Part shown: in pieces, positions 44,408 to 51,409 of the stretch
Layout: each line of letters starts with the position of its first letter
How positions within the stretch are numbered: position 1 is the first letter of the stretch
Source of the DNA: an uncultured Prevotellaceae bacterium
GTDB taxonomy: Bacteria > Bacteroidota > Bacteroidia > Bacteroidales > Muribaculaceae
Length of the DNA stretch: 55,850 nucleotides
Assembly (NCBI GenBank): GCA_946186575.1
Contig: CAMHNO010000015.1
Span: 1 to 55,850 of the forward strand
Reading direction: 5' to 3'
Translations under genes and position numbers: made by a program
The notes under the pieces: model-generated
Seen by the model: only the letters and a program-made list of their open reading frames with translations
The model's database searches: none
Told to the model about the DNA's origin: nothing

Positions 44408-45160
44408 CTACAAGAACGGATAAGTCACATCCCACAGATAGAGAGCGTGGGCTGGCATCGAGGTGCCGGCCGCGCAGCGGTCTTTCTGCTCGATGATGCG
44501 GCAGAAGTCGTCGACCGTGATTTTGTGGCGACCCACCTCGACCAGAGTACCCACGATTGCTCGCACCATGTTGCGCAGGAAGCGGTCGGCGGTGATGGCA
44601 AACACCCATTGCTCCACGTTAGGGTCTTGGCTCTGGCACCGCGTCCACTGGGCATGGGTGATGTGGCAGTTGTTGGTCTTCACGTCGGTGTGCAACTTAC
44701 TGAACGAGGTGAAGTCCTCATAGTCAAGCAGCCGCTGTGCCGCCTCGTTCATCAGGTCGAAGTCAAGCCCCGCTGAGCACTGCCAGCTGGTGGCGCGCAG
44801 CAACGGCGACTTGGCAGTGTGTGCATAGTAGTGATAGGTGCGGCTGGTGGCATCGAAGCGGGCATGGGCATCGTCGGCGACGTGAATCACCGCATGGATG
44901 GCAATGTCTTGTGGCAGTATGCCGTTGAGGCTCCGCATCAGCTGCGAGTCGTCGATTGCCGATGTGGTGTCGAAATGGGCATACATCGTAGTGGCGTTCA
45001 CCCCGGCATCGGTGCGTCCGGCGCCAGTGATGGGCGTGTCATGACGCAGCACCATGGCAAGAGCCTTCTCGATGGTCTCCTGCACGCTCACATCGCTGGG
45101 CTGCCGCTGCCATCCGTGATAGGCAGCCCCTTGAAACGATATTTTAAGAAAATAGCGCAT
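44408..45160 (-). CDS. truA: tRNA pseudouridine(38-40) synthase
   Basis: 250 aa from ATG 45160; a GTG two codons earlier would overlap the upstream stop. Motifs: YHGWQRQP, the catalytic aspartate in GAGRTDAGVNA, YHYYAH, and a C-terminal RFLRNMVRAIVGTLVEVGR. It modifies U38-U40 in tRNA anticodon arms. The start lies 2 nt after the stop of the esterase gene, so they are co-translated. Confidence 0.96.
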   Translation of the reverse strand: MRYFLKISFQGAAYHGWQRQPSDVSVQETIEKALAMVLRHDTPITGAGRTDAGVNATTMYAHFDTTSAIDDSQLMRSLNGILPQDIAIHAVIHVADDAHARFDATSRTYHYYAHTAKSPLLRATSWQCSAGLDFDLMNEAAQRLLDYEDFTSFSKLHTDVKTNNCHITHAQWTRCQSQDPNVEQWVFAITADRFLRNMVRAIVGTLVEVGRHKITVDDFCRIIEQKDRCAAGTSMPAHALYLWDVTYPFL

Positions 45161-45162
45161 TG

Positions 45163-46074
45163 TCACTTTTTCAAGATGAACATGAATGGAATGTGGAGGC
45201 GTTCGGCCCAGAAGGTTTCCATGTGCTTGTGGCCTTCAAACACGCGGCTCATGAAGTGGTCGCTGTCCCAGCCCAAGCCGGTTATCATAGCGTCGAGCTT
45301 GTCCTGAGTGGGCTTGTAACTGCCGTCGAGCTCCACATCGCCGCGGTCCATGTAAAGCAGGGCGCTGTTGGGAGCAGGCAGATTGTTCTTGGCATAATCA
45401 CGCAATCCTTGCGCCCATGCCTCGCTGTCGAACTTGGGGTCGAAGAACTGCATCGAAGAGTGGGTCGACATGCAAATTGCGCCGCCAAACACCTCGGGAT
45501 ATTCGCACATGGCATAGAGCGAAATCAAGCCTCCCATGCTCGAGCCCATCACGAAAGTGTGCTCGCGACTGGTGAGCGGGTGGTAACGCTTGTCGATAAA
45601 GGGTTTTAGCTCCTGAACAAGAAACTGCAAGTATTCGTCGCCCTTAAACTGCATCAAGTCTACGTCAAGGCGCTTCTCGCGAGGCACGTAGGCATAGCAG
45701 CCGGTGGGGAAGTAGTCGTTGAGGCGGTTGTCGGTGTTGTCGGCGGTCACCACAATGCAGCGCCTAATCTTTCCCTCGTTGATCAGGCTGCCCATAACTT
45801 CGTCGACTTGCCATTCCTGATGGTTCCAAGTGGTGGAGGCGTCAAAGAGCATCTTGCCGTCGTGCATATATAGCACGTCGCACGGCTCGCCCAGTGTGTA
45901 GCCATCGGGGAGCCACACAGCCACGTTTCGAGCCTCGATGTGCTGCGACTTGAACATGGGGTAAAACTCAAGTTTGCCCGAACTCACCTTCATGGTGGTG
46001 GGTGCTTGCTGCTGGGCCACTACTGTAATGGAGCACAACAATGCCACCATTATCGCAAAAATCTTGATTCTCAT
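45163..46074 (-). CDS. Secreted esterase of the enterochelin-esterase/EsteraseD type
   Basis: 303 aa from ATG 46074 (signal peptide MRIKIFAIMVALLCSITVVAQ). Alpha/beta hydrolase: NVAVWLPDGYTLGEPCDVLYMHDG, nucleophile elbow VMGSSMGGLISLYA, an aspartate in YMDRGDVELDG and a late histidine in FEGHKHMETFW. Such enzymes cut feruloyl, acetyl or siderophore esters; the substrate here is open. It leads the operon with truA, and a TATTTTTG -7 box is at 46104-46097 on minus. Confidence 0.9.
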   Translation of the reverse strand: MRIKIFAIMVALLCSITVVAQQQAPTTMKVSSGKLEFYPMFKSQHIEARNVAVWLPDGYTLGEPCDVLYMHDGKMLFDASTTWNHQEWQVDEVMGSLINEGKIRRCIVVTADNTDNRLNDYFPTGCYAYVPREKRLDVDLMQFKGDEYLQFLVQELKPFIDKRYHPLTSREHTFVMGSSMGGLISLYAMCEYPEVFGGAICMSTHSSMQFFDPKFDSEAWAQGLRDYAKNNLPAPNSALLYMDRGDVELDGSYKPTQDKLDAMITGLGWDSDHFMSRVFEGHKHMETFWAERLHIPFMFILKK

Positions 46075-46096
46075 ATTTTTGTATCTTTTTATCTTG

Positions 46097-46125
46097 CAAA
46101 AATAATATTTTTTTCTGTATTTTTG
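46097..46125. promoter_or_regulatory. Divergent -7 boxes
   Basis: Minus TATTTTTG (46104-46097) serves the esterase gene; plus TATTTTTG (46118-46125) points at the gene remnant to the right. -33 elements are not clear. Confidence 0.5.
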
Positions 46126-46127
46126 CA

Positions 46128-46340
46128 CTATCTACTAATCAAAAAAAGGATTCTATTATTATTGACGATAATCAATCGCGACGAGATTTCATCAAGCGGC
46201 TTGCAGCGCTCATTGCGGCAGGTGTGGTGTCGCCATCGCTATTCTTTGGCGTGAAAGAGGGCTTTGAAGCCAATGCTTCGCCCACTGGCAACGGCGCGTG
46301 CTCGTCGTCACTCCTCGCCGTGCCCCACAGCTTAGGCTGA
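46128..46340 (+). pseudogene. N-terminal remnant of a Tat-exported protein gene
   Basis: The frame reads IDDNQSRRDFIKRLAALIAA, then GVVSPSLFFGVKEGFEANASPTGNG, stop at 46338-46340. SRRDFIK followed by a hydrophobic stretch is a twin-arginine signal. No ATG, GTG or TTG start exists in frame and no mature domain follows. A -7 box lies just upstream at 46118. The following 46341-46552 has no gene. Confidence 0.45.
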
Positions 46341-46582
46341 ACAGCTGTAGCACTCCTTCATGAATTAAATCAACGAGCCGGCAAAAGCAAATTGAGTTTC
46401 CTAATCTGCTTAGTTGGGAACTATTGTGGTGCCTTCTGCCATAAAGCGCCGATTATTAGGTTGCCGATTTACGAATAATAGGCAAATTTATTTCTGCCCA
46501 CATTTTTTTCTTCTTATCTATCGTCGATTTTCGATTTTTTGCGTCTTATATAGTGAAACGCCTAATAGACGTTCAGGCAATT

Positions 46583-47068
46583 ATGTTTGGCAGCAGACGC
46601 AGAAATATAGACCAAGTCATAGAGACTAACCTTGACTCACTTACGAGGTTTGCTTACTTCCGCACGGGCTACCGAACCGAGGCCGAAGATATTGTGCAGG
46701 AGGCCGTGTTGCGTCTGCTTGAAAATAGGAACAAGGTCAACGATGCAAAATGTTACTTGTTCCAAATAGTTTACAACTTGTGTCAGGATGAGTTCAGGAA
46801 AAAGCGTTTACCGACTGTTCCCATTGACAACATTGAACTGCCCGACAAGATGGATGAGCTGCTTGACCAAGAGGAGATAGGCCGCATTAATCGCTTGCTC
46901 GATGATTTGCCGCGAAATGAGGCCGAAATTGTGAGGATGAACGTGGTTGACGAGCTATCGTTTGTGGAGATAAGTCACATACTCAGTCTGCCACAATCCA
47001 CGGCAAAATCACGTTTTTATTCGGGAATGAAAAAAATGAGAGAAAAGTATTTTACCAACAATCAATGA
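46583..47068 (+). CDS. ECF-type sigma factor of the second sigma operon
   Basis: 161 aa from ATG 46583; an in-frame GTG at 46553 is possible. Region 2: IETNLDSLTRFAYFRTGYRTEAEDIVQEAVLRLLENR and KCYLFQIVYNLCQDEFRKKR. Region 4: LDDLPRNEAEIVRMNVVDELSFVEISHILSLPQSTAKSRFYSGMKKMREKY. It starts a tight four-gene operon; its stop overlaps the next start (ATGA at 47065). Confidence 0.93.
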   Translation: MFGSRRRNIDQVIETNLDSLTRFAYFRTGYRTEAEDIVQEAVLRLLENRNKVNDAKCYLFQIVYNLCQDEFRKKRLPTVPIDNIELPDKMDELLDQEEIGRINRLLDDLPRNEAEIVRMNVVDELSFVEISHILSLPQSTAKSRFYSGMKKMREKYFTNNQ

Positions 47069-47466
47069 CCGAAATGGACGAATATCAAGACATAAAAGAA
47101 TTATTGAAGCCGAAACGCTCAATCGGTGCATCACCGGCGTTGCGACAGCGCATCCACGCCGCATCAGCTCAGAAGCGCAGACCCACCAGCACAAAGTGGC
47201 TGTGGAGTGCAGCAGCAGCCGCTTGCGTGGCACTGATAGTTAGCACTGCTATGCTCTTCAATGATAAGGAGTCAACAGCATCATCGCACAACGGCGAGTG
47301 CATCGTGTATGTCGCTGGACAGAAAACCAGTGGCGATGAAGCCCAAGCAATAGCCGAAGCCGATGTGGCAAGGATGGAGCAATTCATGCGGACAGTAGCT
47401 CAGCAAAATGCTGCCGAGCAAGAGAAAGTCAATCAATTCATGCAACATAAATCTTTAGCGAAATGA
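47065..47466 (+). CDS. Probable anti-sigma factor (single TM)
   Basis: 133 aa: cytoplasmic N-terminus (1-42, YQDIKELLKPKRSIGASPALRQRIHAA), one TM helix (TKWLWSAAAAACVALIVSTAMLF, about 43-66), and a periplasmic Gln- and Ala-rich part with AEADVARMEQFMRTVAQQNAAEQEKVNQFM. Position and topology fit an anti-sigma factor for the gene just before. It overlaps both neighbours by ATGA. Confidence 0.75.
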   Translation: MTEMDEYQDIKELLKPKRSIGASPALRQRIHAASAQKRRPTSTKWLWSAAAAACVALIVSTAMLFNDKESTASSHNGECIVYVAGQKTSGDEAQAIAEADVARMEQFMRTVAQQNAAEQEKVNQFMQHKSLAK

Positions 47467-47846
47467 AACGTTTAATCATCATCATAACGTGCATTATCAC
47501 CGCTATAGCGGTCTATGCCAACCCGCCTAAGTTAAACGTTGAGAGCCTGTTTGATGGCCGTTATAACAACAACAAGAGTGTCACCATATCAATCTACAAG
47601 AACAATGGCAACTACTATCGCGGACTGACAGTAAAGAACAACCCAGGCATCGTCAAGAAAATTGCCGATGCCATATCAAAAGACGCACCGAGGGCAAAAG
47701 AATACTCCGATTACAATGGAGCCGACGGACGATACACATCGCTCCAGATTGTCAACAATGGCGAGATCATTTACATTGGTCTGCAACGCGACAAGAATGG
47801 TGGAGCTTTCTTCTTCATTCAAGGCAAAGAAAAAGCATTCAAATAA
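47463..47846 (+). CDS. Small periplasmic protein (DUF6108-like)
   Basis: 127 aa with a signal peptide (MKRLIIIITCIITAIAVYA). The mature part is LNVESLFDGRYNNNKSVTISIYKNNGNYYRGLTVKNNPGIVKKIADAIS followed by SLQIVNNGEIIYIGLQRDKNGGAFFFIQG. Similar small secreted proteins sit in ECF operons of Bacteroidales; the link to DUF6108 is from motif memory. It may assist or sense the barrel encoded next. Confidence 0.7.
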   Translation: MKRLIIIITCIITAIAVYANPPKLNVESLFDGRYNNNKSVTISIYKNNGNYYRGLTVKNNPGIVKKIADAISKDAPRAKEYSDYNGADGRYTSLQIVNNGEIIYIGLQRDKNGGAFFFIQGKEKAFK

Positions 47847-47863
47847 CTAATCAACAATTTATT

Positions 47864-50014
47864 ATGGACAAACTAATGAAAGCCGTCTCATTGATGGCTC
47901 TACTCCCCGCATCACTTTTCGCACAGGAAAACAACGATTCAACAGTCATCGACTCTATAGCCAACTACTGGGATAAAGAGCTGGAACTGAACGAAGTGGT
48001 AGTGGTGGGGCATCGCACGGTGCTTAAGCAAGAACCCGACCGCATCGTTTATCTCACCAAAAATGACGCGTTTGTCAAGGGGTTGAACGGCATCGAGGTG
48101 CTTGACCGCATTCCTCGCGTTACCGTCGAGGGCGATGCCGTGACGGTTGCCGGCAAGTCGTCGGTGCGATACATCGTCGATGGCCGCCTATTAGAGATGA
48201 CTGACGATGCCGTTGCCATGCAACTAAAGAACTTGCAAGCAACAGGCATTGAGAAAATTGAAGTGCTTACCACTCCACCGGCGAAATATGCCGCCGCGAC
48301 CAATGTGGCGTTCATCAGCATCACCACGCGCAACGAGTCGCTTGGCACGCGAGGCAACGCGTGGGGGCGCGGCATCGCACGTGAGAATTTCAGCTACATG
48401 CTGGGCGGCAACCTGTCACACACCACTCGCAAGGTCGAGCTGTCGGTCGACGCAAACTGGAATGACAACCGAGGCATCAATGACCTTAACCGCACTTTCA
48501 CCTTCAGTGACCATGTGAAGACCTCTAATCGAAGCACGCATTTCACCAACCGCTCATTTGGCTTGAACGGGCTTTTCAAGTACAAATTCACTGGTCGACT
48601 TGCGGCGGGTGCCATAGCCAATTTCAGCACAACTCGAATGAACAGCAAATTAAGCGATGTCACTAACGACAACGGCTACATCTTCAGTTCCAACAATTAT
48701 TCGCCGTCACGCCCCAACAATGCGCTCACATTGACCGCTTTTGCCGATTGGCTACTTGATGACAATGGCAAGACGCTAAGTCTCACCTACAATTGGTTCA
48801 ACAAATCAACCAAGTCATTCTCTGATGTAACCACAACATGGAACGACGGCTCTTCACGCTTGACCAATGACGGACGCAACAAATATCACATCCATTCTGT
48901 GAAACTGGATGCCACTCTGCCATTTGACGCATTCAAGATGGAAACTGGCATGGCTTACACCGCTATCGGCAACAACACAACATTGACCGCCGGAACTTAT
49001 GACGATTCGCAATGGGTGCATGACCATTCGCAAAGCAACGGTTTTGACTACAACGAAAGCACCGTTGCCACTTACGCCTGTGTAGAGAAGAGCTTCAGCA
49101 ACTCATTTTTCGGAAAACTGGGACTACGTTACGAACACACCTATGTGAAAGGGCATCAGTCAACAGGCGATGAAAAGCACAACAACAATTATGGCTATCT
49201 GTTCCCCTCGTTAAACATTAGCTGGAACAATCAGAATGTGGGACGCTTCTCTCTGTCCTACTCAATGGGCATCACTCGGCCGAACTTCGGCGATCTGAAC
49301 CCATTTCGCTACCACACCACCACAAGCGACTATGTGTCGGGCAATCCAGGCCTTAAACCAAGTATTGCTCACAACGCCGAGCTGAGCTATAGCTTCAAGG
49401 GCATCTACGCAGTGTTGTATGATTCCTATAATCGCAACGCGATTGCTTATGTAACGCGGTTCAATGCCGACGGCTCACAATTCTCTGTTCCCGAGAATTG
49501 CATCAACAATAACAAGATTGGGCTTTATGCTTCCTACTATCGCTCATTCTTCGACTGGTGGAACATGAACATCGGTGGCGAAGTGTTCAACACCTATGCC
49601 AATTCAAAGATAGCCGATTTCCGTGAGCATGACGACAGTAGCTGGAGCGGCAAGATTGAGCTCAGTTCGTCATGGATGCTCAACCGTTCAAAGACGCTTA
49701 TATTCAACGCGCGGTTCAGCCATTATTTTCCCTATCATGAGCGCATGGTGCAATATGAGTCCATGTCGTTGATAGGATTTGAGCTCCGTTATATGCTCCT
49801 CGACAATCGCTTGACGCTTACTGCCGCCGTGAGCGATCCATTCGGCTGGAACATCACCAAATCAACCGCTCTGTATAGCGACTACAGCGTCTACACACGT
49901 AATAACATCCACAGCCACGCCGTCTCGCTTCGGATTTCATACTCATTCGGTGGCAACAAAGTCAACAACGTATATCGCGACACCAAAGAGCGAGAATCCA
50001 GTCGTTCCTATTAA
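47864..50014 (+). CDS. Outer membrane receptor-like beta-barrel (OMP_b-brl_3 type)
   Basis: 716 aa. Signal peptide, then ELELNEVVVVGHRTVLKQEPDRIVYLTKNDAFVKGLNGIEVLDRIPRVTVEGDAVTVAGKSSVRYIVDGRLLEMTDDAVAMQLKNLQATGIEKIEVLTTPPAKY, a plug-like domain (about 40-145), then a barrel to the end. It lacks both the carboxypeptidase-like domain and a FecA-type signalling domain. Encoded last in the ECF operon, it is likely both target and trigger of that sigma factor, but how the signal passes is not visible. Confidence 0.9.
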   Translation: MDKLMKAVSLMALLPASLFAQENNDSTVIDSIANYWDKELELNEVVVVGHRTVLKQEPDRIVYLTKNDAFVKGLNGIEVLDRIPRVTVEGDAVTVAGKSSVRYIVDGRLLEMTDDAVAMQLKNLQATGIEKIEVLTTPPAKYAAATNVAFISITTRNESLGTRGNAWGRGIARENFSYMLGGNLSHTTRKVELSVDANWNDNRGINDLNRTFTFSDHVKTSNRSTHFTNRSFGLNGLFKYKFTGRLAAGAIANFSTTRMNSKLSDVTNDNGYIFSSNNYSPSRPNNALTLTAFADWLLDDNGKTLSLTYNWFNKSTKSFSDVTTTWNDGSSRLTNDGRNKYHIHSVKLDATLPFDAFKMETGMAYTAIGNNTTLTAGTYDDSQWVHDHSQSNGFDYNESTVATYACVEKSFSNSFFGKLGLRYEHTYVKGHQSTGDEKHNNNYGYLFPSLNISWNNQNVGRFSLSYSMGITRPNFGDLNPFRYHTTTSDYVSGNPGLKPSIAHNAELSYSFKGIYAVLYDSYNRNAIAYVTRFNADGSQFSVPENCINNNKIGLYASYYRSFFDWWNMNIGGEVFNTYANSKIADFREHDDSSWSGKIELSSSWMLNRSKTLIFNARFSHYFPYHERMVQYESMSLIGFELRYMLLDNRLTLTAAVSDPFGWNITKSTALYSDYSVYTRNNIHSHAVSLRISYSFGGNKVNNVYRDTKERESSRSY

Positions 50015-50071
50015 TCACTACTTCATCAATAACCGTGCCCAACGGCAAAATAACATGCGATGGGCGCAAAA

Positions 50072-50110
50072 AAGAGAAACGATTGCGACTTGGTCACAAC
50101 CGTTTCTCTT
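50072..50110 (+). terminator. Terminator of the second ECF operon
   Basis: 10-bp stem AAGAGAAACG / CGTTTCTCTT with a 19-nt loop, 58 nt past the stop. Confidence 0.65.
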
Positions 50111-50115
50111 CCTTG

Positions 50116-50130
50116 GCGGAGAGGACAAGA
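50116..50130. repeat. Exact copy of the tRNA-Ser 3' end (att-like)
   Basis: GCGGAGAGGACAAGA is identical to 51072-51086, which covers the last 14 bases of tRNA-Ser(GCT) plus one flanking base, in the same orientation. The XRE regulator lies between the two copies. Confidence 0.7.
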
Positions 50131-50217
50131 ATATTTTTTCGATTCCGTCACTCTTCCGTTGGTCTAACCATCAACCATTTGCATTCGGGATTTTGCGCAT
50201 TACCGTCTATAACCCTT

Positions 50218-50589
50218 CTATGATTTTGATGTTTCCAACTGCTGCTTCAACAGGGCAATCATGTCCTCGAGGAGCGCAATTCTTTTGTCCTTCTCCTCGA
50301 TGATCCTGTCCAGAGCCTGGACTTTGCCCTTGAGCTCGCCTATCGTTATGCTGGTCGCATCAATGGAACTTTCAATTACATTGCAGCCATAACTTTTGCC
50401 TCGCTTAAACAGCCTGTCAATCGGAACATCAAAAAAATCTGCAATTTTCTCAAGCCTTTCGGCTGTAGGGTTACCTCTGACGAGCGATGTTATTGAGCCA
50501 TTGGACTGAAGCTGAAGATAATCCAACAAATCTTTGGCTCGCAAACTGCGCTCCTTTAGCAACACATTGATTTCTTGGCCATTGTACAT
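50218..50589 (-). CDS. XRE-type helix-turn-helix regulator with C-terminal coiled coil
   Basis: 123 aa. The HTH (about 5-65) reads INVLLKERSLRAKDLLDYLQLQSNGSITSLVRGNPTAERLEKIADFFDVPIDRLF, the typical Cro/CI fold. The rest (75-123: IGELKGKVQALDRIIEEKDKRIALLEDMIALLKQQLE) is a strong coiled coil, probably for dimerisation. It is a single gene; an inverted repeat just upstream could be its own operator. Comparable regulators occur both as phage repressors and as chromosomal genes in Bacteroidales. Confidence 0.88.
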   Translation of the reverse strand: MYNGQEINVLLKERSLRAKDLLDYLQLQSNGSITSLVRGNPTAERLEKIADFFDVPIDRLFKRGKSYGCNVIESSIDATSITIGELKGKVQALDRIIEEKDKRIALLEDMIALLKQQLETSKS

Positions 50590-50622
50590 AAATTAAAGTA
50601 GTTTAAATGATTATTAATTCAT

Positions 50623-50656
50623 AAAATCAATAATATAATATCGATTCATTGATTTT
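50623..50656. promoter_or_regulatory. Inverted repeat upstream of the XRE gene, possible operator
   Basis: AAAATCAAT (50623-50631) and ATTGATTTT (50648-50656) are exact complements 16 bp apart in the AT-rich leader. Confidence 0.4.
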
Positions 50657-51030
50657 TTATTGTTACACCGCCCAAAAATAGGATAAATTTTTGGATTGAC
50701 AAAATTTTCGATAATATTTTATTGACGAAATAATAATTGACTATTATTGTAATGTCTCAGCAAAACAGAAGCTTCAATTCCGCTACAAAGTATTCTCCCG
50801 TAAAGTGTAGCTCCGGTTGGCCCTGGTACATCGTGTCAATGACAGGGTGAAAACATAGAAATCAACCTGCCACTTCGGACCGATATAAAGTTTAGGAAAT
50901 GTGAATTTCGAATCTCACTATCGAGTTGAGTTTTTTCCTGCAGCACACATTTCTTACATTCTTTGGCGTGAAAAATGCAAATGGTGAAACATTTATCGTC
51001 TATACTGCGTCTATGATTTTTAAACTAATC
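50657..51030. other. Gene-free interval
   Basis: No convincing frame. Short inverted pairs are present (CCCTG/CAGGG at about 50820-50849; CTCA/TGAG near 50925). It may be decayed sequence of a former insert. Confidence 0.5.
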
Positions 51031-51065
51031 AAGGGTAACTCGTTGCGGTGCAACTTGTTACCCTT
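51031..51065 (-). terminator. Terminator of tRNA-Ser
   Basis: AAGGGTAAC / GTTACCCTT with an inner GTTGC-GGT-GCAAC hairpin, 7 nt after the tRNA on minus. Confidence 0.75.
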
Positions 51066-51072
51066 GTTTTAG

Positions 51073-51159
51073 CGGAGAGGACAAGATTCGAACTTGCGGT
51101 AGAGTTACCCCTACGGCAGTTTAGCAAACTGCTGGTTTCAGCCACTCACCCACCTCTCC
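51073..51159 (-). tRNA. tRNA-Ser (anticodon GCT)
   Basis: 87 nt, class II. Acceptor GGAGAGG/CCTCTCC, anticodon stem-loop CAGTTTGCTAAACTG (anticodon GCT), long variable arm (CCGTAGGGGTAACTCTACCG), T arm with GTTCGAATC. Discriminator G, CCA not encoded. Confidence 0.97.
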
Positions 51160-51198
51160 AGTGCCATTAGTGCTGAATCGTTTTTCACTAAGCGACTG

Positions 51199-51229
51199 CA
51201 AAGTTAGTGCTTTTTTTGATTTCTGCAAA
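51199..51229 (-). promoter_or_regulatory. Promoter of tRNA-Ser
   Basis: Minus TTTG (51229-51226), 19 bp, TAACTTTG (51206-51199). Confidence 0.8.
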
Positions 51230-51352
51230 ACTTTTTGTTCAAAAATATCATTTTTTTATTTTTTCGTGCTTTTGATGTGTACTTTTTGCCTGTTTTTATG
51301 TTCGTCATTGGCATATCACTTGGTCGTGATGGCACTATGTCTTTTTTTAATA

Positions 51353-51402
51353 TTGCTATCGCATGGTTCGTTGCCGTTACTTTGCACCCTACTAAAAGTA
51401 AC
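51353..51402 (+). promoter_or_regulatory. Probable promoter of the terminase gene with overlapping inverted repeat
   Basis: TTG (51353-51355), 21 bp, TTACTTTG (51377-51384). GTTACTTT (51376-51383) is an exact complement of AAAGTAAC (51395-51402), so the -7 box lies in one arm of a possible operator. Confidence 0.45.
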
Positions 51403-51409
51403 AACCCAC

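Noticed and set aside
51161-51409. N-terminal extension of the terminase frame
   Set aside because: It translates the tRNA-Ser acceptor and promoter region; the family start fits ATG 51410.
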